Assembly (NCBI GenBank): GCA_035559595.1
Contig: DATMBF010000005.1
Span: forward strand, 186,001-250,000
From: DATMBF01 sp035559595
GTDB lineage: Bacteria > Bacteroidota > Ignavibacteria > UBA10030
Length of the DNA: 64,000 bases
Reading direction: 5' to 3'
The position numbers were made by a program, and so were the translations under genes. This document shows positions 17,468 through 25,319 of the stretch, piece after piece (position 1 is the first letter of the stretch; every line of letters begins with the position of its first letter). The notes under the pieces are model-generated. The model was not told where the DNA came from. It did no database searches and was given only the letters and a program-made list of their open reading frames with translations.

Positions 17468-18623
17468 ACACTTTGAGCAGACGTTGCGCACTTTTTCCCC
17501 ACGCGAAAGACCGGATATTCCTCAATCCTCTGGCCCGAAGTTGATGGCGCAAATCACGATTCGCCAGAACTCTCTTAATTGCGTCTGACAACTCAGAAAT
17601 ATTTGCCGGATCAATCAAGATGGCGGCATTTCTTGTTACTTCGGGAAGGGAAGACCGGTTTGATGTGATAACGGGAACGCCACACGCCATCGCCTCGAGA
17701 GGAGGATAACCGAATCCCTCATAGAACGAAGGATAAACAAACAGCTCCGCAAGATTATAGAGGGAAGGAAGGTCCTCATCCGGCACATACCCCAGGAACC
17801 GAATCGATGTTCCCAGTTTTAGTCGATTGAGGTCTTTCAGGAATTCTCCGCTTTTCCATCCACTCCCGCCAGCCACGATAAGTTGAACGCGACTCCGGAT
17901 CTTCTCGGGGAGCATCGCATAGGCTGTGGCAAGACCCAGAATGTTCTTTCTCGGTTCTATTGTCCCGACAAAGAGAATGAAATGTTTCGGCAGTCCGTAC
18001 TTCGTGTGAACTCTCTCAAGCCGGCTTCCGGTAATGCGACGGAATGCCGGGTCGAGCTCTGGATAGACGACTGAAACACGGTTCTTCTCAAAACCGAAAC
18101 GGGTCAGTAAGTCACGTTTGGTCTGTTCTGAAGAAGCAATAACATGGTGGGCTACGTGTCGGGCATTGTTGATGTACAACGTTTGCCATGCACGCATTTT
18201 TGCCGTGAAGAACTCGGGGTGCACCGCAGCGATTGCATCATGGATTGTGACAAGGATTTTGACCTCATTCTTCAGTACAAATGGTCGTTTCCAGCGTCGA
18301 GGGAGCATGGAGTGGAGTTTCTCGAAGCGTGGGAGAAGAGGAAGCGTGTAGGCAGGTGCAAAGTAAAGATCCACGCCGTGTTCTGAAAGAAGCTGGGGAA
18401 GACGGAAATTTTCCCAAACACGATTGTAGCCAAATCGTTCTGAACTGTTCTCAACGACGGAGGTAAGATTCGAGGCCTTAAGCTCGTGATGCGGTTCGGA
18501 GAGGAACAAAACGTACTGGTTTCGTTTATCGACTTCCAACAGCGCTTTGACAAGTCGGTGTGTATATCCTCCTACACCTCGTTTGTCCGCTCTGATGGTT
18601 CTTCCGTCAATTGCGATCTTCAT
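17406..18623 (-). CDS. Glycosyltransferase family 4
   Basis: 405-residue GT-B fold retaining transferase of the GT4 family. The N-terminal domain starts MKIAIDGRTIRADKRGVGGY; the C-terminal donor domain holds FVGTIEPRKNI (phosphate loop), the LGYVPDEDLPSLYNLAELFVYPS strand run and the EX7E motif in YEGFGYPPLEAMACG. It is divergent from the next GT4 gene and has its own predicted promoter at 18648-18676. The 3' end overlaps the convergent GT2 gene. The role is probably exopolysaccharide or O-antigen synthesis; donor and acceptor cannot be told. Confidence 0.92.
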   Translation of the reverse strand: MKIAIDGRTIRADKRGVGGYTHRLVKALLEVDKRNQYVLFLSEPHHELKASNLTSVVENSSERFGYNRVWENFRLPQLLSEHGVDLYFAPAYTLPLLPRFEKLHSMLPRRWKRPFVLKNEVKILVTIHDAIAAVHPEFFTAKMRAWQTLYINNARHVAHHVIASSEQTKRDLLTRFGFEKNRVSVVYPELDPAFRRITGSRLERVHTKYGLPKHFILFVGTIEPRKNILGLATAYAMLPEKIRSRVQLIVAGGSGWKSGEFLKDLNRLKLGTSIRFLGYVPDEDLPSLYNLAELFVYPSFYEGFGYPPLEAMACGVPVITSNRSSLPEVTRNAAILIDPANISELSDAIKRVLANRDLRHQLRARGLRNIRSFAWGKSAQRLLKVFRRVMKIHRNESLEKSSAAK

Positions 18624-18647
18624 AGGGTTTCTTCACGAAGGTGGACA

Positions 18648-18676
18648 ATGGTAGGTATTTTTCATTCTAATCTCAA
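18648..18676 (-). promoter_or_regulatory. Predicted promoter of the minus-strand GT4 gene
   Basis: On the minus strand TTGAGA (18676-18671), a 17-base spacer and TACCAT (18653-18648). The gene starts at 18623, giving a leader of about 18 bases. Prediction by pattern only. Confidence 0.45.
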
Positions 18677-18685
18677 CCACGTTTC

Positions 18686-18716
18686 TTGTGTTTCCTCGCA
18701 TCGGTGTGTATATTGA
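18686..18716 (+). promoter_or_regulatory. Predicted promoter of the plus-strand GT4-nadD-glgB unit
   Basis: TTG at 18686-18688 and TATATTGA at 18709-18716, 20 bases between the TTG and the TA (17 after a hexamer). The gene starts at 18738, so the leader would be about 17 bases. It lies back to back with the minus-strand promoter at 18648-18676. Confidence 0.5.
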
Positions 18717-18737
18717 ACGCGGTTATCAACTCTGAAC

Positions 18738-19847
18738 ATGCCTACCATCGGCATTGATGCTCGCAAATACTTTGATCTCGGAATCGGAACGTATATCCAG
18801 AATCTCACCCATCAACTTCCTCTTTGTGAGCGGACACATCGCTACGTCTTGTTCGTCAACAGGAATGATCGGGCACACCTTCCGATGGTTGAAGAGTGGA
18901 CAATCCACATAGCGCCGTTCAAGAAATACTCCGTAAGTGAGATGCTGCTCTTTGCAGCTCGGGCGAACGAGGCTGGTGTTGATCTCTTCCATTCCCCTCA
19001 CTATACACTTCCGTTTCGGCTTAAGACCAAGTCTGTCGTAACGATTCATGACTTAATCCCGCTCAGATTTCCCGAATATTTCTCAGCAATCAAACGGGTC
19101 TACGCGTACTCTATAATGAATCATGCTGTCCGGTCGGCCGATGCTGTTATAACGGTGTCGGAGTTCACGAGGAAAGACATTCTTGAGACATTCCGTATCG
19201 ATCCCGACAAGGTACACGTGATCTACAACGGTGTTCATAGAAAGTTTGCTCGGTTGACAGATTCAAGTAAAGTAATGGAGTTCAAGCGAAAGTACCGGAT
19301 TGAGAATGCCAAGATCATTCTCTACGTTGGGAGCGTGAAGCCTCATAAAAATGTCGAAACACTCATGATGGCCTTTTCGAAATTAAGACGAAGGATGCCT
19401 CATGTGCTGTTGATCTTTGCGGGGGAAGCGTTGAACATGGGAAAAGGGTTGCCGGAGCTCATTGGGAGACTTAGCCTTAATGATTCCATAAGAGAGCTGG
19501 GCAGACTAACAGACGATGAGTTGGTTGTCGCCTATAATGCGGCAGATGTTCTTGTGATGCCAAGTCGGTACGAAGGATTTGGTCTACCGGTCCTTGAGGC
19601 GATGGCCTGTGGAACTCCGGTAATTGCCTCGACCGTGGCGTCCTTGCCTGAAATCGTGGGTGAGGCGGGCATTCTTGTGGACCCGGAGGACAGTGATTGG
19701 CTGAGCGCGTCTCTCGAGACAATTCTGTCCGATATTTCCCTCCGTCAACGGCTTGTTGAGCTGGGAATGCAACGGGCGGCGAAGTTCTCCTGGAGAGATA
19801 CCGCCGAAAAAACATTGCGGTTGTATAATCGGGTTCTCGGGAATTGA
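18738..19847 (+). CDS. Glycosyltransferase family 4
   Basis: 369-residue GT4 enzyme. N-terminal domain: MPTIGIDARKYFDLGIGTY and LFHSPHYTLP, the latter as in mannosyl/rhamnosyl transferases of this family; C-terminal domain: LYVGSVKPHKNVETL, VLIFAGEAL, and the EX7E motif in YEGFGLPVLEAMACG. It forms the plus-strand half of a divergent pair with the GT4 at 17.4-18.6 kb. Four bases separate it from nadD, so cell-surface glycan and NAD genes probably share a message. Substrate unknown. Confidence 0.92.
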   Translation: MPTIGIDARKYFDLGIGTYIQNLTHQLPLCERTHRYVLFVNRNDRAHLPMVEEWTIHIAPFKKYSVSEMLLFAARANEAGVDLFHSPHYTLPFRLKTKSVVTIHDLIPLRFPEYFSAIKRVYAYSIMNHAVRSADAVITVSEFTRKDILETFRIDPDKVHVIYNGVHRKFARLTDSSKVMEFKRKYRIENAKIILYVGSVKPHKNVETLMMAFSKLRRRMPHVLLIFAGEALNMGKGLPELIGRLSLNDSIRELGRLTDDELVVAYNAADVLVMPSRYEGFGLPVLEAMACGTPVIASTVASLPEIVGEAGILVDPEDSDWLSASLETILSDISLRQRLVELGMQRAAKFSWRDTAEKTLRLYNRVLGN

Positions 19848-19851
19848 TTCC

Positions 19852-20424
19852 ATGGTAAGCCTCAAGAGAATCGGGATCTTCGGCGGCACCTTCGACCCCC
19901 CGCACCTTGCCCATTTGATTATTGCAGAGCATGCGCGCGAGCAGCTGAAGCTCGACAAGGTCATTTTCATTCCTGCTCGGATTCCTCCACACAAGATTGG
20001 CAGGAGGACCACCAAGGCCGAAGATCGAATGTGGATGACCGAGTTAGCGGTTGTTGGTAATCCATTCTTTTCTGTCTCGGATATCGAGGTCTCTCGACAG
20101 GGTGTCTCATATACTCTCGATACCTTGAAGGCACTAAAAACGATTTATCCCAAATCACAATTTTATCTTCTTCTCGGATCGGATAATTACGCTTCATTCC
20201 ATACATGGCATAAGCCGAATGTCATCCGGCAACTTTCATCCATTGCTGTCTATCGGCGGGGGGATGCTGTTGGACGCGTTGCAGGCGTGACTCTTCTTCA
20301 GGGACCGTTGATCGACCTTTCATCCTCATTAATTCGACGACGTGTTCGGAAAGGGCTCAGCATTCGATACATGGTTCCCGCGAGCGTCGAAGCGTATATC
20401 CGGTTGCACCGACTGTATCGTTGA
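19852..20424 (+). CDS. nadD: Nicotinate-nucleotide adenylyltransferase
   Basis: 190-residue nucleotidyltransferase making deamido-NAD from NaMN and ATP. The HxGH-type nucleotide site appears as GGTFDPPHLAHL, and the C-terminal ISSTxIR motif as SSSLIRRRVRKG; the ARIPPHK and GSDNYASFHTWHK segments also match NadD. The ATG at 19852 is the best start: it places MVSLKRIGIFGGTFDP at the N-terminus; longer versions run into the GT4 gene. It is ten bases from glgB. Confidence 0.95.
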   Translation: MVSLKRIGIFGGTFDPPHLAHLIIAEHAREQLKLDKVIFIPARIPPHKIGRRTTKAEDRMWMTELAVVGNPFFSVSDIEVSRQGVSYTLDTLKALKTIYPKSQFYLLLGSDNYASFHTWHKPNVIRQLSSIAVYRRGDAVGRVAGVTLLQGPLIDLSSSLIRRRVRKGLSIRYMVPASVEAYIRLHRLYR

Positions 20425-20433
20425 GAATTTGCC

Positions 20434-22650
20434 GTGGCCAAGAATCACAATCCGACCGTTTCGCCGGAACAGATTTCGCTGATCGTGAATACCGATCACC
20501 ACGATCCTTTCGAAGTGCTTGGGGCTCATCGCGTTAGTATTGGGAAGAAAGAAGGGATCGCAGTTCGGGCGTTCTTGCCCGATGCGGAAAAAGCGTTTGT
20601 CATTGACGGGAGTCTCGAATCGAAAGACTATCCGATGACGAAACACTCGCCTGAGGGCTTCTTCGAAGTCGTTATTCCGGACCGTGAGGAGCATTTTCCC
20701 TACAAGCTGAAGAAGATCCTTTCTGATGGTAGAGAAGAAATCTTTTACGATTCATATTCCTTCCTGCCGACTTTAACAGATTTCGACCTTTATCTTTTTA
20801 ACGCAGGGGATCATCACAGGATTTATGAGAAGCTCGGCGCACATTACATGGAGGTTCAGGGAGTCGGTGGCGTCCAGTTTGCCGTGTGGGCTCCGAATGC
20901 CCGCAGCGTGAGCGTTATTGGCGATTTCAATGGTTGGGACCGACGGAAACACGCGATGCGCGTTCTTGGATCATCGGGGGTGTGGGAGATTTTTATTCCC
21001 GGTTTAGGCGAACATGCGCTTTACAAGTTTCAGATCAAAACACATGATGGCACAATTCTCGACAAATCCGATCCGTTCGCCTTCGAGATGGAGCAGCGAC
21101 CCAAAACGGCCTGTCGCGTGAATTTCCTCTCAGGCTTTCAGTGGAGCGATAAGGAATGGATGAAGCGGCGAGAGTCGGGTCTCTTCGACAAACCGATGTC
21201 GGTCTATGAAGTCCATCTTGGTTCATGGGCTCGTGTTCCAGAGGAAAACAATCGCTGGTTGACTTATCGGGAGCTTGCGGAGCGTCTTGTGGAGTATGTT
21301 AAGCAACATGGCTTTACGCACATTGAGTTACTGCCCATCATGGAGCATCCTTTTGATGGATCGTGGGGATATCAGGTGAGCGGTTACTTTGCACCAACGA
21401 GTCGCTACGGGACCCCGCAGGACTTCATGTACTTCGTGGACCACTGCCATCGGAATGACATCGGTGTCATTCTCGATTGGGTCCCCGCACACTTTCCGAA
21501 AGACCAATTTGCATTGGGTGAGTTTGATGGCACGCATCTCTACGAGCATTCTGACCCCCGACTGGGTGAGCATCCGGATTGGGGAACGTTTGTTTTCAAT
21601 TATGGTCGGCTCGAGGTGAAGAATTTCCTTATCTCCAATGCCTTATACTGGATCGAGAAATATCATGTCGACGGTCTGCGCATGGATGCTGTAGCTTCGA
21701 TGCTATATCTCGATTACTCACGCAAAGAAGGGGAGTGGATTCCGAACAAATATGGTGGGCGCGAGAATCTCGATGCCATTGAATTCATCAAACATCTGAA
21801 CAGCGTCGTTCACCACTACTATCCCGGAGTTGTCATGGTAGCTGAGGAATCGACGGCGTGGCCGGGGGTTACCACCAGTCTCGAAAACGGCGGTCTGGGT
21901 TTCGATATGAAATGGAACATGGGCTGGATGCATGATATGTTAACATACTTCACGAAGGACCCCATCCATCGGGCCTATCATCATGATAAGCTCACCTTTG
22001 TTCTTCTGTACGCGTTTCATGAACGCTTCCTCCTACCACTTTCCCATGATGAAGTCGTCCACGGAAAGGGATCGCTCATCGGCAAGATGCCCGGCGACGA
22101 TTGGCAAAAGTTCGCCAACTTGAGATTACTCTACGGATTGAAGTACGGATTCCCCGGAAAGAAGCTACTTTTCATGGGTGGGGAGTTTGCGCAATGGGCG
22201 GAATGGGATCATGATCGGTCGCTGGACTGGCACTTGACTCAGTACGACCGACACCAACAGATGCAAAATTGGGTCGCTGACCTGAACAAGGTGTACAGGT
22301 CGGAGGGGTCGCTCCATGAAGTCGATTTTCATCATTCAGGATTTGAATGGATCGATTTTCAGGATCGTGCAAGCAGCGTCATTTCATTTCTGCGAAGGGG
22401 AAAGGCGGGGAACGACTTTGTTCTCGTGGTGTGCAACTTCACTCCCGTCGTTCGCTACGGCTATAGGATTGGTGTTCCTGAAGAGGGGGAGTATGAAGAA
22501 ATCCTTAACAGCGATTCCACGTATTATGGGGGCAGCAATGTTGGAAACAGTGGTAAAATTCTGGCAGAAGAGATCCCCTTTCATGGTCGACCTGTTTCGC
22601 TCAACCTCACCCTTCCTCCCCTTGCTGTCCTCTATTTGAAGAAACATTAG
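20434..22650 (+). CDS. glgB: 1,4-alpha-glucan branching enzyme
   Basis: 738-residue GH13 enzyme forming alpha-1,6 branches in glycogen. It has the full four-part layout: N-terminal CBM48-like modules (one at residues 10-110, another starting near AVWAPNARSVSVIGDFN), a catalytic barrel and a C-terminal all-beta domain. Catalytic marks are DGLRMDAV with nucleophile Asp418, AEESTAWPG with acid/base Glu471, and LPLSHDEVVHGKGSL. The start is GTG at 20434. No other glycogen gene (glgA, glgC, glgP) is in the window. A hairpin follows the stop. Confidence 0.97.
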   Translation: MAKNHNPTVSPEQISLIVNTDHHDPFEVLGAHRVSIGKKEGIAVRAFLPDAEKAFVIDGSLESKDYPMTKHSPEGFFEVVIPDREEHFPYKLKKILSDGREEIFYDSYSFLPTLTDFDLYLFNAGDHHRIYEKLGAHYMEVQGVGGVQFAVWAPNARSVSVIGDFNGWDRRKHAMRVLGSSGVWEIFIPGLGEHALYKFQIKTHDGTILDKSDPFAFEMEQRPKTACRVNFLSGFQWSDKEWMKRRESGLFDKPMSVYEVHLGSWARVPEENNRWLTYRELAERLVEYVKQHGFTHIELLPIMEHPFDGSWGYQVSGYFAPTSRYGTPQDFMYFVDHCHRNDIGVILDWVPAHFPKDQFALGEFDGTHLYEHSDPRLGEHPDWGTFVFNYGRLEVKNFLISNALYWIEKYHVDGLRMDAVASMLYLDYSRKEGEWIPNKYGGRENLDAIEFIKHLNSVVHHYYPGVVMVAEESTAWPGVTTSLENGGLGFDMKWNMGWMHDMLTYFTKDPIHRAYHHDKLTFVLLYAFHERFLLPLSHDEVVHGKGSLIGKMPGDDWQKFANLRLLYGLKYGFPGKKLLFMGGEFAQWAEWDHDRSLDWHLTQYDRHQQMQNWVADLNKVYRSEGSLHEVDFHHSGFEWIDFQDRASSVISFLRRGKAGNDFVLVVCNFTPVVRYGYRIGVPEEGEYEEILNSDSTYYGGSNVGNSGKILAEEIPFHGRPVSLNLTLPPLAVLYLKKH

Positions 22651-22654
22651 AAGA

Positions 22655-22675
22655 CGTGGGTTTCTCGAACCCACG
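22655..22675. terminator. Hairpin between convergent glgB and lipoprotein gene
   Basis: Perfect 8-bp stem (22655-22662 with 22668-22675) and a 5-base loop directly after glgB. Neither side has a good T tract, so a terminator role for either strand is only likely, not shown. Confidence 0.4.
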
Positions 22676-22696
22676 CCTTCAAGGTCTCTTCAACCG

Positions 22697-23437
22697 TCAG
22701 TCCTTTGATCCGTCTCGATTGTTGTCTTTAAAGACTCTAATCGAAGCTTTCAGGTTTTCGTCGATGATTCCCTCGTTGTTCGGATCGTTCGGATCCACCA
22801 ATGCACCGGCCGAAGAGCGAAACCAGTTTGCAGAGCTGACCAGCATTGTTGCGTTTGCCACCGGATTTGCTTCCGAAAGAACCAGCTCGGGAACGAGGTC
22901 GATCTTCTGCTTGGCATCGATCTTTGACCTGTAGGTGAAACTTTGCGGTGCTGCGCCGGTCGAGTAGACAGTTCCGTTGATGATGATACTATACCTCTGG
23001 TCGACGAGAAAGTCGTTAAATTTCGCCTGTTCAGAGGCGGGGAGTGAAGTGATCTCACTCGCCTCAATGCGGTGGACATCAAACTCAATCCGATTAAAGG
23101 TTCCGAACCGGACGTTGATTACTCCGATTGATTGTGCAGCCCCGGTAAGACTCAACTCGAGAACCATCGGCTCGCTTTTGAACGTCAGGCTATCAACAGA
23201 CGATTTGAATTTGATGTCTCGCAAAACCAGCCTTGCGCGTGAAATCGTTATCGAATCGACAGCCATGGCGCCATGGGACTTCGAGAGCGTGTTCACCATT
23301 GTCGCCGGTGGTGCAGCTTTTGAATATGCTGACGAGAGCGACAGGTCGCCCGTCGTTGATGGCTCAGAGCTCTTTTCACAGCTCACAAGAAAGACCAGAA
23401 GCGCCGGCACGAACCAAATCGAAAAAAGTTTTTGCAT
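22697..23437 (-). CDS. Predicted lipoprotein of unknown function
   Basis: 246 residues. A type II signal peptide is clear: MQKLFSIWFVPALLVFLVSC with lipobox LVSC, so Cys20 should be lipidated. The mature part is Ser/Thr-rich at the start and then reads as a beta-rich domain (SITISRARLVLRDIKF, SFTYRSKIDAKQKIDL) resembling DUF4382-like envelope proteins, which is a tentative match. The C-terminus has VDPNDPNNEG and a final FKDNNRDGSKD, both similar to Ca-binding Asp/Asn loops of EF-hand or dockerin type. A strong Shine-Dalgarno (GGAGG) precedes the ATG. It is convergent with glgB. Function not known. Confidence 0.78.
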   Translation of the reverse strand: MQKLFSIWFVPALLVFLVSCEKSSEPSTTGDLSLSSAYSKAAPPATMVNTLSKSHGAMAVDSITISRARLVLRDIKFKSSVDSLTFKSEPMVLELSLTGAAQSIGVINVRFGTFNRIEFDVHRIEASEITSLPASEQAKFNDFLVDQRYSIIINGTVYSTGAAPQSFTYRSKIDAKQKIDLVPELVLSEANPVANATMLVSSANWFRSSAGALVDPNDPNNEGIIDENLKASIRVFKDNNRDGSKD

Positions 23438-23749
23438 AAACGAACCTCCAACATTATAAGAGGAATAAGAAAACTAACCTGAACAACATACTCACAAGAG
23501 AATCCAAGGGTGATGATAGATATCACCAGTCTACTGAGGTTAAAGGAAAATCATCTCTTGGTGCGTAAATTCTCCACATCAGATTTTGTTTTAGGGAGGT
23601 CGTTTGCGTGGTGAGCCATTGTTTCGTATTTTTAAGACCGGAGGTGTGAGCAAGAACACACCAAGTCGCGGCAGGTGGACGTAAAAGCGGAGAACTGGCC
23701 TGGTGACTTTCAGAATCCCGTTGCAGTATGGTGGGACTCAGCACGTCAT
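23438..23749. other. Intergenic region between lipoprotein gene and tRNA-Arg
   Basis: 312 bases without a supported protein gene. It holds the upstream region of the minus-strand lipoprotein gene and a plus-strand promoter at 23604-23632, followed by a small hairpin (GGTGTG 23643-23648 with CACACC 23657-23662) in what would be a 5' leader of about 110 bases to the tRNA. A 12-codon frame starting GTG at 23646 has its GGAGGT directly abutting the start and is probably not translated. No known riboswitch was recognised. Confidence 0.5.
23604..23632 (+). promoter_or_regulatory. Predicted promoter of tRNA-Arg
   Basis: TTGCGT at 23604-23609, 17-base spacer, TATTTT at 23627-23632. Start of transcription predicted near 23639, 111 bases before the mature tRNA 5' end. 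Confidence 0.5.
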
Positions 23750-23824
23750 GCCCCCGTAGCTCAGTATGGATAGAGCAGCGGTTTCCTAAACCGTTGGTCG
23801 GACGTTCGAATCGTCTCGGGGGCA
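23750..23824 (+). tRNA. tRNA-Arg (anticodon CCT)
   Basis: Full cloverleaf: 7-bp acceptor stem (23750-23756 with 23817-23823), D arm with GCTC...GAGC, anticodon loop TTCCTAA giving CCT (reads AGG), T arm GGACG-TTCGAAT-CGTCT at 23800-23816, discriminator A at 23824. The 3' CCA is not encoded. Confidence 0.96.
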
Positions 23825-23933
23825 CAGCAGCATGGACTTTCACACTTACCGGAGGATAAATTCTGCAGGGAAGGTTGAGGGCTTTATAACAAAGAACAAT
23901 CATTCTCTCCACAAAACCAACGTTAGAGGAGTT

Positions 23934-24260
23934 ATGAATTGTCCTCATTGTAACCAACCCGCATCGACCTTTTTCGAGTCCATGTTCAGTCTGCGAGGCG
24001 TTTCTATCTCCGAAGCCATTCGAATGTATTTCAAATGTCGCAATTGCGGAACGCTCCTGCAGCATACGGGCTTCGGCAAAGAAACCACGATCTTTCTTAC
24101 GGCGTCAGTTGCCGTCCTCGCAATCCTCACGCAGTTTGAGATTTTTTTGCCCCTTGTGGGTTTAGTCGCTTACGGCTTGCTGGTTTTGATCGGATTCGCA
24201 TATTGCTTTTGGAAGTATGGCAAGATCGCCAAAGTGAATCCGGAAGAGAGAACTGCTTAA
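23934..24260 (+). CDS. Small zinc-ribbon membrane protein
   Basis: 108 residues. The N-terminus has two CxxC pairs (NCPHCNQ at residues 2-8 and KCRNCGT near residue 36), which look like a zinc ribbon. Two membrane segments follow (TTIFLTASVAVLAILTQFEI and LVGLVAYGLLVLIGFAYCFW), with a short charged tail. The start at 23934 is favoured by GAGGA at 23926-23930; a longer version from 23832 lacks a Shine-Dalgarno and runs up to the tRNA. No function is recognised; similar small proteins are common in environmental bacteria. It ends just before a strong terminator. Confidence 0.7.
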   Translation: MNCPHCNQPASTFFESMFSLRGVSISEAIRMYFKCRNCGTLLQHTGFGKETTIFLTASVAVLAILTQFEIFLPLVGLVAYGLLVLIGFAYCFWKYGKIAKVNPEERTA

Positions 24261-24286
24261 GCTTTCCATTGGATTTCTGATGTTTA

Positions 24287-24315
24287 AAGAAGCCCGTTAT
24301 CGGGCTTTTTTCTTT
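24287..24315 (+). terminator. Intrinsic terminator after the zinc-ribbon gene
   Basis: Stem AGCCCG (24291-24296) with CGGGCT (24301-24306), tetraloop TTAT, extended by A-T pairs on the outer side, then a T-rich run TTTTTTCTTT. Confidence 0.88.
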
Positions 24316-24333
24316 CAAAGAAGGAGGGTGACT

Positions 24334-25242
24334 ATGCGCCTTCGAGTGCTTGCCGCAACGGTTCTTCTGCCGCTTGTCTCATCCGCTCAACGAATGCCCG
24401 AGCGATGGTTTTCTCTGAATCCCCTGGGATCAAACAATTCAGAGGGAAGCGATGGAGTCTCACTCATGCACTCCGTTTCTTCGTGGGGCGGTTTTGGCGG
24501 ATATCGCATCACAAGGGACAATGAGCACGCCTGGCTCCAGCAGCTTGGCGGGTATATCGAGTTGGTGCGCATTGGCAACAACGAGAGTCTCGTTTTCACA
24601 AGCAGCATCGAATTCATTGCTAATCCCCATAACGACATTCGGTTTAATCCCCGGGCGACGTTCTGGGAAGAAGGCTTTCTTTACACACGCAGTGTCGGCG
24701 AATCCGCCTGGCAGGTAGGCTATTACCATCGTTGCAAGCATGATGTGGATAACTTGCTTCTCGGAAAGGAGCGTTCACTCATTTTTGGAAGTCTGTTGGG
24801 GAAGTATCTTCTTCCATTCAAGATTGAGAATGATGAAGGACTGGCGGCACTGCGACTCGATCTCTACACAATCCGACAGGATGACAGAATTCCGCAGTCT
24901 TTCAACGAAGCGACGCCCAACTGGAAGCGGATGTTAGGAAGCCTTGGGCTGAACGTTCACGTCCGTGAGGGTGGCAATGCAACCGTTGGCTGGTATACAA
25001 CGGGTTGGTTTTCCCTAACGTCGTTCGGTACAAAAGAGAATGTGATCTTTCGGTTTGATAAGATTGACAAGGTGACGGTCAACGGTGGATTGGCTGTTGG
25101 ATATGCGATCCGTGGAAATGCACACTTCAGAATCGGAATGACGTACGAGTATCTCTCCGATACAGGCATCACTCCGTTTCCGGAGAGATCGAATCTTCTC
25201 TCGTTCGGCGTAACGATTCTTGATCCCAACGTGATGTGGTAG
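24334..25242 (+). CDS. Exported protein of unknown function, probably outer-membrane associated
   Basis: 302 residues. A signal peptide (MRLRVLAATVLLPLVSSAQ) is predicted with cleavage after SAQ. The mature part is rich in aromatic and alternating hydrophobic residues and Gly, with strand-like stretches (GGFGGYRITR, AWQVGYYHR, ATVGWYTTGWFSLTS, HFRIGMTYEYLSD) and no hydrophobic helix, which suggests a beta-barrel or beta-rich envelope protein. The ATG at 24334 has a strong Shine-Dalgarno AAGGAGGG at 24321-24328; an ATG at 24280 lies in the preceding terminator and is rejected. No family is recognised. Confidence 0.75.
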   Translation: MRLRVLAATVLLPLVSSAQRMPERWFSLNPLGSNNSEGSDGVSLMHSVSSWGGFGGYRITRDNEHAWLQQLGGYIELVRIGNNESLVFTSSIEFIANPHNDIRFNPRATFWEEGFLYTRSVGESAWQVGYYHRCKHDVDNLLLGKERSLIFGSLLGKYLLPFKIENDEGLAALRLDLYTIRQDDRIPQSFNEATPNWKRMLGSLGLNVHVREGGNATVGWYTTGWFSLTSFGTKENVIFRFDKIDKVTVNGGLAVGYAIRGNAHFRIGMTYEYLSDTGITPFPERSNLLSFGVTILDPNVMW

Positions 25243-25253
25243 AGAGAAGTTTG

Positions 25254-25282
25254 TTGCACTCCCTTGCAAAGTTTAGTACATT
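25254..25282 (+). promoter_or_regulatory. Predicted promoter of proS
   Basis: TTGCAC at 25254-25259, 17-base spacer, TACATT at 25277-25282 followed by G. The proS ATG is at 25320, so the leader would be about 30 bases. Confidence 0.55.
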
Positions 25283-25319
25283 GACGCGCACAATCTGATT
25301 TCACTCACCTCATTCTTCG

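Noticed and set aside
22655..22675. glgB-end hairpin as a strong terminator
   Set aside because: Kept only as weak: the stem is good but there is no T tract on either strand.
23646..23684. 12-codon GTG frame after GGAGGT in the tRNA-Arg leader
   Set aside because: The Shine-Dalgarno abuts the start without spacing; kept as an observation only.
23523..24065. Open frame on the minus strand across the tRNA-Arg gene
   Set aside because: It runs through a clear tRNA and a leader region; not conserved-looking and probably a chance frame.
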